Shown here in pieces: positions 47,613 to 59,267 of a stretch of DNA of 59,285 nucleotides. Source of the stretch: Parachlorella kessleri (lineage: Eukaryota > Chlorophyta > Trebouxiophyceae > Chlorellales > Chlorellaceae); the NCBI GenBank assembly GCA_001598975.1, contig BBXU01002137.1, positions 1 through 59,285 on the forward strand. Reading direction: 5' to 3'. The position numbers and the translations under genes are program-made. The notes below the pieces were generated by a model. The model ran no database searches. It was given only the letters and a program-made list of their open reading frames with translations, and was not told the DNA's origin. Numbering within the stretch: the stretch's first letter is position 1; the number at the start of each line of letters is the position of its first letter.

Positions 47613-48782
47613 CGTAGCTGCTAGAGGTTGCGCAAGAGCAGCTTCAGCACTAGCTCCGAGAGTTGCAAGCAAACAAACCAAGCTCCTCAGTCCGGTCGTG
47701 GCATGCCTGCTGGGGGTCCCAACTGGGCGGAGGCGCTGAGCAAGGCATCCTATGGCCCCCAGGAAGACCAGCCTCTGTTGTGCCTTTTGTGCCATGTGCG
47801 CCCAGCTTGGGATTGGGTGCAGACAAGGGTGTTTCTTCCCCTAGCTCTCTCAAAGGACCTTTGTGCTGCCTCTTGCAAGGGTTTCAGCTGAGACATGTCC
47901 GGTGGCACTAGGCGTGACTTTGGCATTCGCTGGCGGTCATGCTGAAAGCATTGTAATGATAAGAAGGTCTTTCTCCAGCGGCTAAATATCTTTTGGGGCC
48001 AAGCCTACTACCTTTCAGTTGAAGGCAGCCTTTGTTACTGGTGGCCGGCAGTGCTAACAGAGGAAGCTTTGCGACGCTGGATGGATGATCGGGACTTCTC
48101 TGGCTAAGTAATACGCTCCTCCCAATAGTGATAGTGCATAAGCTTGTTGCCGCTTAAGCGGGTAGGACGTTCTAGACTTCCATACTGACATTGAGGGATG
48201 CCTGCGTTGAACTAGTTGGGAAACCTACTGACTTACAGAGCATGGTCAGCATGATTGTCATCAAATACCTAAGTGATATGAAAGGAGATTGCAAGGAATA
48301 CGTGAAAAATACCCCTATGAACACATTCATCCTTCAGAGCAGCTCTTGAAGCCAAGAAGCTATAGCCCACACACAAGTAGCACGCAAAGCTGCAGACGGA
48401 GAGCATGTGATGAGCTCAACCCATATGACACAGGAAAACTGCGGAATCAGGCAAGCAGTAGTCCTGGCCCCCTCAACCTGGATACAAGCTGTACCATACA
48501 GTCAAAACTAACACGAACAGCCGGTTGGTAAAATGATTGCACTACCCAACAAGTAACTGATATCATGTACCCAGGCAAGACCCTGCAACTCCCAAAGACG
48601 CGTCTCTGGCCAATCGCACATTATCAATGCATTAGCGATGCACACTGGTACCATCTCAGATGAACCAATTATAAGGGTACAGACCGCTTGCAAGCAGAAG
48701 AACTCAGGCCTGCTTACCGCTGCCCGCTCTCTAACACGCCCCATCCTACTCACAAACAACTAGGCTAACCATTTGGCTCTAT
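47613..48782. other. Intergenic between CP3 and HMGCL
   Basis: About 1.2 kb; both flanking genes are on the minus strand. It holds the HMGCL promoter and the CP3 3' region. No gene supported. Confidence 0.5.
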
Positions 48783-50281
48783 TCACTCCAAAACCGAGAA
48801 GAGGCGGTGACTACCCTGTCCCGCTTTGAGCCTGAGGCGCAGGCGGCAAATTGTGTAGTTTGCGCCATCCAACTTGGCCTGGGCAGCGCCATACGCACTC
48901 TGGAGCTCGCAAAAGCTTTGCTGCAACCAGCAGAGGCAGAGGGAGGGTCAGAAGGCTGGCATTGGCAAAGTGTGGCCAGCAACATCAGGTGGTACAGACC
49001 CTGGCGACCACTGAAATGCTGAATCTGCTCTAACCTGCTCCTGCATACCTGCATATCAAGCTGCCAGGTACTGATAAATAGTCCAACCGCAGTCGCCTCT
49101 TGGGGCCAGGCTGCAGGGCGGCCCCCCACTGCTACCCTGGCTTGGCACACCCTCCACGCTTGAGCCTGCCTGACTCTCACCTTGAGGTCCTTATCTCCCA
49201 CCTCCTGCAGAGCTGAGAGCTGGGCTTGCAGCCTGTCTGCCTTTGCCCGCAGCCCCTCAATCACTTGCTGCATGCCTGTCAGCGAGGATTCCATGCCGTA
49301 GGCCTCCTCCTGCAGCTGCCCAACCTCCTCAGCCTTGGCAGCCGCCGTTGCCTCTGCCGCTAGTCGCGCAGCCCGCTCCGCTGCCAAGAGCTGCTCATAG
49401 CGCAGTGTGAGCGCCAGTGCGTTCTCAGAGACGTGCTTGGTGCGGGAGGGGCGGAGCCAGTGCAGCACCCCGGTAGGGCTGTCGGGCTGGCTGTCGCTGT
49501 CAGAGCCATCGCTGCTGCCAGCACAGGATGTTTCCTGAGCAGCGGGTGCTGTACCGGCGCTGGCCTTCAGGGCCGCAATCGTCACCATAAAGCGGTGGAC
49601 GGGCTCATCAGCAGCAGCTTTCTGGGGCGATGCCAGGCCGGCATTCATGGGGAGCTTGATATTTGGGATGAAGGAAGCCGGTGCCCCACAGGTGTCAGAT
49701 GCTGCTTGCTGAGGCTGTGGTTGCACCGGCGTGGCCCCCTGCACTTGGCATATAAGGAGCTTCAAGGGGGGCAGACGGCAGTGATAGCCAACAACGCCTC
49801 CCAGGCTGAAGACATACTTTGCCATTGTGAGGGTTGTTACTGCCTAACAGCTGCCGGAGCCATATGCAGATCAAGTTGGTGCCTGACTGCTTGTAAGGTC
49901 CATACAGTTCCACGCATCCAGCGCCGGCGCAATCAACTGCTCAGGCACCTTACCTGCCCAAGCTTGCCCGTGCTCGACTTCTTCTTCCTGAATACCTTTC
50001 CCACGCGGAGGATGCCCGAGCTCGTTTGAGCTGCAGGGTGGGCAGACATATAAGTTTGTCAGCGTCATCAACGCCTGTGGGCTGTAACCCTCGACGTCCC
50101 TTGCACTTAGCGCTATCAAACACTGGTCTTCTGCCAACCAAAACGAAATCTGTGGGCCGCTGGGTCACGGACGACAGATGCAGACATCAGCCCTACAGGT
50201 CGCCTTACCAAGAAGCTTGGAGCGAGGAGACGGCTTCCAAGCAGCCGTGTGCTTCGAAATAGTGTGGCTGCCGGACGTCAT
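48783..50281 (-). CDS. Coiled-coil protein CP3 (divergent DSPPDSPT-VLHW family member)
   Basis: Unrecognised 281-aa paralogue, the most divergent of the four. Minus-strand exons: 50209-50281, 49954-50030 (77 nt), 49181-49738, 48783-48920; intron phases 1, 0, 0 as in CP1, CP2 and CP4. It starts MTSGSHTISKHTAAWKPS; exon 2 is strongly basic (GKVFRKKKSS). Exon 3 starts GATPVQPQPQQ and carries SDSQPDSPTGVLHWLRPSR, then TLRYEQLLAAERAARLAAEA and a coiled coil with different text (MQQVIEGLRAKADRLQAQL) in the place where the others have AQNMVASLRVVNKEL. Exon 4 is QSFCELQSAYGAAQAKLDGA. A long frame also runs through both ends of exon 3, but the paralogue comparison fixes the splice sites. It is tandem with CP4 and has no lipase beside it. 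Function unknown. Confidence 0.8.
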
Positions 50282-52147
50282 GACGCTGCCAAAGTGTGGG
50301 AAGAAGCGATGGTTGAAGGTAGGCAGGAAGGTCACACCAAATAATAATACAAGGAGAAATGTGAGTACAATAGGGCAAGAAGGTGGGTAGACAGGCTTTT
50401 AACTCCGCGTGCTGTGCCTGCCAGCTGGAGTAGCGGGGCGGAGGCGCCAGTGCCAAATGGCTAGCACCATGGCTAGCACAGGCTGTGCACCCAGCATATA
50501 GCGGGACGCACCAGCGGCAAATGCAGAATGTGAAAATGCAGAAGTTGCCCCACCCAGATTCGAACCCTGGCGTGTTCCATTAAGACCACAAGGTTAAAAG
50601 CTGCCAGCTAACCGGGCTGGGGTGGCTAGCACGGACTGGGCCGCAAAAGTTGGCAAGCACTCTCCGCTAGCCACTGGGAGCAGCCTTGAGAGCGTCGCAT
50701 CACTGTACCTGTAGCACCGTGTGTGACTGTGATACAAAACATTGAAGGTAAGTTATTTATGTGCAACGCCCCCAAAGTCGCACAAGTGTTAAGCTGGTGC
50801 TATTAGACTGCCTGCAGTGTGTAGTGGGGCCACGGCTGTAAGCTCTCACGGTTCGGGTCAGTCTAGGATGTGTGACTGATATAGCGAGGAACGACGTTGC
50901 TGGGGCACGATTGTTGGTTCATACAGTAACAAGGACACTGCAGCACTGCCTCCTTTTTGCTGCAGTGCTTGTTGACCATGGCAGGCAACGTGAACAGAGG
51001 TGCAAGAAGATTGTATTGTTGGGGTTGCATAAGTCTGTAACTCTGGGCTTGCCTCAGCTTTCATCTGATATGTCCATTAATTAGATTAGGCCACTGGAAC
51101 AGCAGGCAGACCTGGAGCTTGAGTACAGTCCGTAGATAGAGGGATTGCCTGGTAGGAAGCCAGCAGGGAGCCGCATCAAGCACAGCAGGCGTATAGACAG
51201 GCAGACCGGCTGGCAGGTCGTTCTGAAGAAGGGAAGCAGGCTGTACTTGTGGATGGTGGGAGACAATGCGAACACACAGTGCGAACAGAGAAGGGGCAAG
51301 GGTGAACGGGCTGGAATTGTTGATTGTAAAGCATGCTCTCAGCCTTGCATAATTTCGACTGCCTGGGTACTTGACACGGTGAGGGTTGTACGCTGAGCAT
51401 CGAGTCGGACAGATGTTGCTGCATTCCAGGGCTGTGGACACAGCCATAACCTCTGGAAGGCCTTGACTGGACACTTGCTTGACAGCTCTTACTGAATCCT
51501 TACATAAATCGCAGGGTCGCACGGAAGTCTAAGCCCCGGACCTCAAGGCCGAGCCTAAGTGAAAAATACTGTGTGTAAGGATACCTAGTAGACCTAGCCC
51601 TCACTTGAAAGTTCAGGTTTAACAACACAGGTCCCTGGCCAGCGCAGGGATCAACAACAAGCTCACAAGCCAAGCATAACATAGACGCATCCAGCTGCTA
51701 CCTCAATCCAACACAGTTCGCTTAGGACGACAAGAGTGAATATGTGCCAGAGCACAGGAAAGGGTATAATGACGAAAGGAGTGTAAGCTTGCAACAACAG
51801 CAGGTAAGCAAAAGACAACTAGTCGGGCGGAAGTCATGTCCCCTCACTTGAAAATTGCTGCTCACACGGCCAAGCCCTGAGCAGCAGGTGACTGGGGTGA
51901 CCCTTGTGTCTGACACACACCCGTACCCAAGAAACACCCTGCAACTCCGAAAGACGCAGCTCAGCCAACCATATTATCATCGGTGGCTTACGACACATTG
52001 AGACAGTTCAAAATGCTCTTAACCGTACAAACAAGGCTTGACAACATGGAAAGGCCACCAGGACCTGCTTGAAAATATCCTTGCCCAACAGATACAGGTG
52101 GCTAAATTGTCACCTGCTTGTTCTGGGCAAAGGAAATGCAAGGAGCA
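50282..52147. other. Intergenic between CP4 and CP3
   Basis: About 1.9 kb without a supported gene. It contains a degenerate tRNA-Lys-like sequence at 50547-50617 and otherwise only short overlapping frames. Confidence 0.5.
50547..50617 (-). pseudogene. tRNA-Lys(UUU)-like pseudogene or tRNA-derived element
   Basis: Read on the minus strand it begins GCCCGGTTAGCT (acceptor start plus A-box). It continues CTTTTAACCTTGTGGTC, the anticodon loop, 3' stem and variable region of eukaryotic tRNA-Lys with anticodon TTT. The T-loop is GGTTCGAATC. Most of the D-arm is missing, the 5' anticodon stem does not pair, and extra bases precede a mismatched T-stem. It cannot fold as a working tRNA. It is a tRNA pseudogene or the head of a tRNA-derived SINE. 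Confidence 0.6.
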
Positions 52148-53540
52148 CTACTGTGCCTGTACAGCCCGGAGCTCAGCCCTCAGGCGTACAACCTCATTCA
52201 TTGCCTTTCCCAGCTTCGACTTGGCACCACCGTACATGCGCTGGAGTTTGAAAAAGCTTCCCTGCAATACAAAAAGTCCGCGATTAGATAGCATGTGGCA
52301 CCCGTGCAGGGAAAGTACGCTACACGAACGCATGCTCATGCACAATCTGCAGCTACTTCAGGCGCAGCGGTGTTAAACCCAGAGAAGGTGAAGGACTGTG
52401 CTACAACCTACGCTGAGTTAAGTGAGCTGCCAGCAACGGCCTGCACACAGTACATCCCACAGCAAGGGCCACTGCCCAGCAGGCACCAAATCCTCGATGG
52501 GCAAGCAGCTGTCCCTGCCATGCATCACACACCTTGAGCTGCTCGTAGGCGACCTCCATGGAGGGAATCTGTGACTGCAGCTTGTCCACTTCTGTCTGCA
52601 GCTCCTTGTTCACCACCCGCAGGCTGGCCACCATGTTCTGGGCATCAACCAGCTGCTGTGCTAGCTCCTGCTGCTCGTTGTTGGCATCTGCCGCTGCCGC
52701 TGCAACCGCAGCTTCGGCTGCTGCCTCGGCCGCTATCCGTGCCGCCCGTTCTGTTGCCAGCACTTCCTCAAAGCGCAGCGTGAGGGCTGGAAAGGCGGAT
52801 GCAGCGGCCGGGAGGGACCATGCCCGCGACGGGCGATGCCAGTGCAGCACCTCGGTGGGGCTGTCGGGTGGGCTGTCACCATCGTCACACCCATCAGGGC
52901 TGCACTTGTCGAGTATGGCGGGGGCATAGACGCTCGTCTTAAGTGGCGGCAGCAGCACGACTGTCGGCTGCAAGGCCTTTGGAGAGGCCATTTCTATCGA
53001 GCGCGTGGAGTTCCCCTGGAGGGCCAGCGCTGTGACCACAGGCTCTGGCAATCGCTTGCTGCCAGCTGCTGCCTGCCGCGGCTCCACAAACACAGGTGGG
53101 GCTTCCTGCAGCCAACATTCTGAAAGGGTCAGTCGTGAATCCTTAACCCATTCCCGACGGGAGGGGAAGCTGGGAGGGAAGGCAAAGCCAAACGCAGAGC
53201 GCTGCCAACCTCAGGTCCAAGGCATTGACTTGGGCTACTGATCAGCAGCCCGGCGTCACCACAAAGCCTCCTCTGTGCCTCCATTATGCCACCCACCTGT
53301 TCAAGCGCCTCCCTACTCCATCTTTTACTAAGAGACTTGCCTACAAGAAGGAGCGCGGAAACGACTCCGGCTGCAGCAAGTGGGACACAAGAGTCAGCGC
53401 CAGCCATGAGCCGCGGGGATGCAAAACACGGCCGCAGATCCTGGACGCAGAGCTTACAAACAGAAAAGCTTACCACAAAGTATAAGGACCAGGAAGGAGT
53501 CCAAGAATGAGCTGGGCTGGACCAGAAGACCCAGCATCAT
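52148..53540 (-). CDS. Coiled-coil protein CP4 (DSPPDSPT-VLHW family)
   Basis: Unrecognised 275-aa paralogue of CP1-CP3. Minus-strand exons: 53474-53540, 53297-53370 (74 nt, one codon shorter than in the others), 52533-53105, 52148-52261; intron phases 1, 0, 0. Start MMLGLLVQPSSFLDSF; exon 2 ends in a basic stretch (GKSLSKRWSREALEQ). Exon 3 begins EAPPVFVEPRQAA and has GDSPPDSPTEVLHWHRPSRA, TLRFEEVLATERAARIAAEA, an Ala-rich run and the coiled coil QLVDAQNMVASLRVVNKEL with KLQSQIPSMEVAYEQLK. Exon 4 is GSFFKLQRMYGGAKSKLGKA with LRAELRAVQAQ at the C-terminus. The signature and coiled coil are closer to CP1 and CP2 than to the adjacent CP3. Function unknown. Confidence 0.85.
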
Positions 53541-54006
53541 GACGACTGTAGTATGGCGCGGAGGGTGGCTGTAAGCTGCGGGTGTTGTGCTATGTAAGTG
53601 CTCAAAGCGTGTCTAACGTAGACTCTTGGCTTGTCAAAAACAAAGGAAGCGCAGAGCCAGCGAGGCACTTATGGCACGCGGTGTAGAAGGTGGTCACTAG
53701 CTTCGCGCGTGAGTGCTGGGGAGGCATGCTGCGTTTCACGTGGCATTTGCGTCATCCATGGGCATAACTATCTGGATTCTATCTGCGGCTAGATGCGTTC
53801 TGCTGGTGATGCCTCAAAGGTGATAAACGTAATACCTTCCAGGGCCTCTGGGTGTGCCAGCGACCACCATGCTGCTAGCCCTAAAGTGTGGCCTGACTGG
53901 AAGTACACTGCGGAACTTTACCCTCCTTGCTTGCGGAACATGTTCATAACAAGAGGGTCAGCCACATATCCAGGGATCATAGGGAGCACCATATCTTTGT
54001 GCAAGC
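53541..54006. other. Intergenic between Derlin and CP4
   Basis: Less than 0.5 kb; both flanking genes are on the minus strand, so this holds the CP4 promoter and the Derlin 3' region. No gene seen. Confidence 0.6.
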
Positions 54007-55564
54007 CTACTGCGCTGGCACTGGCTCTGCAGCTGCTGGCTCCCCACCGGCACCACCACCCTCCCGTGGGGCACCCCCTCCTGCAGCTGCTGCCCCCGCG
54101 TTGGCTCCTGCTGCTGCTGCATTCCCGCCCGCACCAGCAGCAGGAGCTGCCCACGGCTGCGCCTGCTCAGGGGCCCCATGCCGCTGTTGTTGCTGCTGCG
54201 CTGCTGCTCGCTGGATGTTAGGCTGTGCAAACAGTGCCCGAACGAGGGCGGGCGTCCGCAGTGGCCTTCGCCCCGTCATTCTGGGGTACACATCTTCTAG
54301 GAAGTAGTAGGCGTGGCCTGCAAAACAGAACAACCTTGCCGAGAGTAAGGACACAGTCTTGACGGCACTGGATTGAACCTACTTCGGCACCTACCTTGGC
54401 TCGACCACCTGCTGTGGCACAGCTTGTCTCACTGCCGAGCCGCACCAATACTCATGCGTGCTCAACCCATAGCAACACACTCAACAAACAACAAAGAGCC
54501 ACTGCCTTGCAGCCATCCGCCGCCGCCCAGAGTTGCCAAGCAAGCGGCGGCCCACCAGCACACTGCACACTGGCCAGCTGCCCTGTCAGGGAGCAGGCCC
54601 TTGCACACACCTGCCGCCATCCCCATCAGGTCCATGACCGGGCTGCCTCCCAACATCACAGAAAACGCCAGCAGCACCCACGGCAAGTAGGGCGCCGTGA
54701 AGTTGAAGAAGCCCAGAAAGCTCATCTGCACATACTGATGCCGACGCCCCCAGACATACACCTGCAGGCAACGCCAGCAGCAGGAACCGCCCTTCAAAAG
54801 GCCGCATCACAACCGGCGCGAATGCTCCTTGAGCGTAGGCCCTCGCCGGCCCTATGACCTGCCAAAGTTGACCATCCATTTCCTACCCGCCTGGAGGCGA
54901 CTCCCGCGAGCACGACTGGAACTTCACACGAGCAACTCACCATCATGAAGGTCAGGGCTGAGCCTAGGAACTGCACGTTCACAAAGGGCGCCATGAGGGT
55001 CAGTATCGTTCCACCAAACAGCAGCATCCATAGGAAGTCCGCGCTACGGTTGCGGAAGGACCCCTCTTCTAGGGACTTGCTGTACTTGACAAGGAAGTAC
55101 GTTTGGAAGAAGAAGTCTATACCTGCATGAAAAACAGTTGCATAGCATGTTCGAAGGTGAGGCCATGCAACATGTAAACCGCTTACTGTGTAGGCACTTG
55201 AAGCGACCGTCGGGCTTGCGGAGGGCTGCAGCCCCTTCAAAGGCGCAGCTGGTATATCAACTCACTCATAGGACCAAAGTAACAGAAATTTGATAGCAGG
55301 CGCCATAGCTCCAGCTTTTTCCAAATGAGCCGGGCGTTGAAGTATATGTTAAAGGGTGAGATAATCTGCACAAGAGCAGGGAGCGCTGGAAAGATCTGCT
55401 CAAGGCACGGCTTGACGACAGAGGGGCAGTTGCTGAAAATAAAAGCCTTCAAGGGTTAGCAGGCGCACCTCCAGCGAGCAAGCTGCAGTTGTGATCAGGC
55501 ATACTGTAACATAGCCGCGTGTAATCACGGGTAACTCCTTGTATCTTGCAACTATATCAGCCAT
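54007..55564 (-). CDS. DER1: Derlin (DER1-like ER-associated degradation factor)
   Basis: Rhomboid pseudoprotease of the ER membrane that helps move misfolded proteins to the cytosol for proteasomal degradation (ERAD). About 279 aa. Minus-strand exons: 55469-55564, 55266-55365, 54941-55122, 54611-54761, 54007-54317; all phases agree. Residues 1-32 have the family opening ELPVITRGYVTVCLITTAAC. Then come SPFNIYFNARLIWKKLELWR and LLSNFCYFGPM (WR motif), DFFFQTYFLVKYSKSLEEGS, DFLWMLLFGGTILT, ALTFMMVYVWGRRHQYVQMS, FLGFFNFTAPYLPWVLLAFS and GHAYYFLEDVYPR. This is the full Derlin core with its membrane segments and no rhomboid catalytic Ser. The C-terminal tail is a long Gln/Ala/Gly-rich low-complexity stretch. 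I saw no clear SHP (p97/Cdc48-binding) box, usual in Derlin-1/2. Confidence 0.95.
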
Positions 55565-56116
55565 GCTGCAGTTTGGCCGCTTACGCCTTAGTGTCGAGTG
55601 TCCAAGATTGGATACAGAAGGGTGGCCTGCACAAGACTATGTATCGCAACAACGAATACATGCCACGGTAACACCCACCTCACCTCCTAAACAAGTCGAG
55701 GGGGTAGTGATTTTCCAAGGCAGGTCTGCCTACGTGTTCAGGTACAAACGTGTACTGCTCATCCCGTTGGGAATTCTTGGCACATGATCAGACATGCTTG
55801 GAGCTAAAGCAGGACAAGTGAGATGGCTCGGAGAGTTTTCAAGGCCATGCGAGGCTGCCGGTCCTCAGGCTCCAGCAAGCAGGTCCCCAGGATGCCACCC
55901 TGCTGCCCCCGCTGGCCTCACTGGGGAGTGTCACAGTCCAGCAACTTGAGGGCGTGAGTTGAAGGCAAGGAGAGTGCCGTTGCTGTTGCATTGGCGGAGC
56001 CTTGCAAGGGTCAGCTTGCCTTCGCTGGCCCCACCGAGACGCTCAGCAGGCAGTCTGGCTCAAAACAGGCGCGCAGTGCACTATGTAGTGTACGACACAA
56101 CTGCCGACACGCGCCA
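55565..56116. other. Intergenic between the NEF1-like gene and Derlin
   Basis: About 0.55 kb. Both neighbours are on the minus strand; it carries the Derlin promoter and the 3' region of the right-hand membrane protein gene. No coding exon supported. Confidence 0.5.
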
Positions 56117-59100
56117 TCAGATAACTTTCATGCCCGAGATGCGCGTGCTGCGCATGGACACCAGCTGCACCGCCGCACCCACCAGCCCCAGTCCCGCCAG
56201 CACTCTCAGCCCACCCAAGTCTGCCAGAAAGAACGCCAGCAGGTTCAGTGGAGCCAGCGCCAGCACCAGCGCCACGTGGCTGGAGGTCACGGCCGCCACG
56301 CCCACCGCCGCGGGGCTTGCAATGCCGGCGCCGCCTGCGGCTCTCCTGCCGCCCCACAGGTGTCGCAGCAGCTCCCACTGGCTGGGCAGGCAGGCCGCCA
56401 GGCACAGCAGGTTCTTTGTTATATACCACACCGTGCCAGCATCCAGGGCTGCTAGGGTGATGTCCCCGAAGAAATACACCCAGACTAGCTGGTACAGCAG
56501 GGAGAGGACCAGGTAGGATGAGGCAGCAAAGACGGGTGGGAAGTAGCGCCGAGCCTCGGTGAGGGCGCTGAGCAGGATGGGGTCCTGATTGAGCAGCAGC
56601 AGCAGGGGCGCCAGCACCAGGATGCCTGCAAGCAGGGAGAGGGAGAAATAAGTGGGAGGCGGGCTGCTCGGCTAGTTGGTGGTTGGTGCAGCAACAAGCC
56701 TTACTGCACCATGCCGTGCTATGGTCCTGGACACGTGCAAAGGAAGGAGCATGGCAGCAAGGAATCCCTATCTATGACTTTTTGAACACATGTCACCACT
56801 GGCGGCTCTGCAGGTAGTATGGGGTGCGGCGGCAGGGCCCAAGGCTGTCCAGACTGTGCAGACAAGGAGTCTCACCGGCATCATCGCCCCCTGTGAAGCC
56901 GAAGTTGAGGACCACCCCCAGCACAAAGGCTGCCGTGGTGACCAGGTTGCCGCACGTGGGCACCCAGGCCAGGCCCTCGTTATTCAGACGCTGCACGGCC
57001 GCCCCGCCAGAGCCCTGCAGCAACAGCAAAGTTGTCCAGCGACGCGGACCCGGGGTCGTAGAGTGCGTACAGCACCATGGCATGCAATCTGCCAGCAGCT
57101 GGCTGTAACGGCTTCCTGGGTCCTAGCACAGTGCCTGCGTTGTGAGACACCTTGCCGCTTAAGTTCACCACTAACCCAGCCACCCTCCTCCCCCTCCTTC
57201 CCGCCGTGCATCATGATCCCCAACCTCTGCTGTGGGTCCCCTTGCCGCCCGCACTGCTCAACTGCCAAACCTGACGCTGCCAACCTGGCTGCACCACTCC
57301 ACTCCATCCCCGCCCAGCGCGCTGGCCTCACCTGCAGCACCGCCTTCCCCGTGCCCGGCTGCAGCGCGTACAGCGGCATGCACTGCCCCAGGAAGCCGGC
57401 CGCCTTGCCTATGTAGCTGGCATCCACCCCCAGGCCCAGCGCCCCGGAGGGCACGCGATGACGTGGCCCTAGCGCCCCTGACACCGCCCCCGACACGCGC
57501 AGCTTGAGGGCAAAGGCCAGCAGCAGCGCCTCACCAGCAAAGACAGCGAGGACGGCGGACCTGCATGCGGTTGTCAAGGACCTTTGATGCCAGGACGGGT
57601 GGGGGTGGCACCAGCACGACCCTGCAGTTGCTACGTTTAAGGGGAGCTGCCTGCCCCTTCCATGCAGCGCGCCTTCAGTGCAGTGGTGGGCAAGGAACAG
57701 GTGTTCGCCACAGGTGACAAGGACGTATGCTGCTCCCGCACAGGCTTCCTTCCTGGCCGCTGCCATTGCTGAGCAAGTCTGGTTGGCGCAAGGCGACCGG
57801 CCCTTGCACAAAACCATCGCAGCACGCAGGCACATCAGGTGCAACAGTCTTGTCAACGCAATGTTTCGTGGGCGTAGTGGGTGTGATGTCCAAATGCCTT
57901 CCCCTGGCTCAGTCACTCATGCAAGCCACGACAAGCATGACTTGCACGCCGGACCAACACTTCACCCCTCCACACGCCCCGTGCGACAACTCTTATCCTA
58001 GGCTAAACCTGCATTCCCCGCGCTCCCTGCGGTTCTCACCTGACCGCCTCCCTTCGCTCTTCGTCCACTTCTCGGAAGCCGTCCGGGAAAAGGCGTTCAG
58101 CCTCGGCCGGCAGCGGCGGCAGCGCGCTGGCAACCTGCAGGGGAGGGCACGCAGCCACTTTTGTTATCTTCAAAAGGCAGTCACTACTCAACCTACATCG
58201 GCGCCTGCCTGGGAGGTTGGCTTATGCGGGCATAAGCCAACGGACCCTGCCACAGCACTAGCCTCCGCGCAGCAACACAGGAGCCGGGTAGCAATCGACG
58301 GGAAGCAAATGGGGCGCTGCTCAAAAGACCAGCTAGGCCACCAAAAGCGTCAACGTCTCGGCATCAGCCCGGCACGGGACTTGCAAAGATGCCCCTCGCA
58401 GACCACCTACTGCGCAAGGCGCCCTGCCACATTCCGGGCCAACCCTCCGGCATCCCCACAAGCCTCCCTTCCCAGGGCCAACCCACACCTGCGCGACGAC
58501 CGCCAGCGGGAATGTGGCCGCCCAAGTGAGTGCCAGCAGCGGCAGCAGCACCGCGCTGCTCTGCCCCGGCACCTGCAGCAGCACCATGAACGCCGCCACC
58601 ACCAGCGCGCTGGCCACCACACAGACCTGCAGAAGGGAAGGCGCAGCCAGCAGGAGCTCAGCAGGTCAGCACTCTCAGCTCAGTCAGCGAGACGTGAGAA
58701 GCAGCCCGCGACCTAAGCCTCGCTCCTAGCAGTGGGGGAAGCGGCCGTTCAAAATGGCTGGTTGCGTACAAGGCTGGGTGGCCGCTTGCAAAGACCGCAG
58801 CCCGGTGCACAGTCCTGGGGTCCAGCTGATGCACACCAACTTGCTGATGAGCAGGGGAAGAGCTGCTCAGTGGCAAAAATAGCCTGCTGTCAGGCCCGGT
58901 GCACCCTTGCAAGAATGAAAGACCCAGTGCCAGTACCACGTCCCTGCCGAACGCCAGCAACCGTCTAGTCGTGCCACGCCATGCACCCTTGTAAGTCTCA
59001 ATTGTACGCGGCAGGCTCCACCTTTGCGCTGCCAAGCCCCAGTATCTGCGCACACACATGCCCCACCCACCTGCAGCATGCGCATGCCCGGGAAGAAGTC

Positions 59101-59267
59101 CAGCGCCAGGTAGGCGCCCACCAGCCCAGCGCTCACAGCAGCCTGTGCCAGCCGGGCCCCCGCCAGCCGGTGCGCCGCCACGCGGGAGGTGAGCGCGGCG
59201 AGGCCAAAGAAGACGGCAAACACCAGGAACCACAGCGGCCAGTGCTCACGCCGACGCAGCCCGCTGC
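56117..59267 (-). CDS. Multi-pass membrane protein, C-terminal part, possibly NEF1-like (partial)
   Basis: The gene runs off the right edge; about 434 C-terminal residues are in the window. Minus-strand exons: 59071-59267, 58489-58626, 58040-58134, 57332-57560, 56876-57014, 56117-56625; phases agree across all joins. The protein is very hydrophobic with roughly ten membrane segments. Visible landmarks are EHWPLWFLVFAVFFGLAA, LALDFFPGMRMLQ, a soluble loop EAERLFPDGFREVDEERR, GNLVTTAAFVLGVVLNFGF, LVLAPLLLLLNQDPILLS, ARRYFPPVFAASSYLVL, VWYITKNLLCLAACLPSQ and the end STRISGMKVI. The LLLLNQD, RYFP, KNL and final ISGxK elements resemble my recollection of the C-terminus of plant NEF1 (NO EXINE FORMATION 1, a large plastid-associated membrane protein). 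That match is from memory and unverified. A different family of polytopic proteins remains possible. Confidence 0.68.

Noticed and set aside
49181..49825. Longer start for CP3 (frame opening at 49825)
   Set aside because: The frame is open through intron sequence. Comparison with CP1, CP2 and CP4 puts the exon 3 start at 49738 after a CAG acceptor, with two upstream exons of conserved size and phase.
56790..58716. Plus-strand frames of 208 and 329 codons at the right end
   Set aside because: They overlap antisense exons and introns of the NEF1-like membrane protein gene, whose exons join in consistent phase. The plus-strand products are Arg/Pro/Gln-rich without domains.
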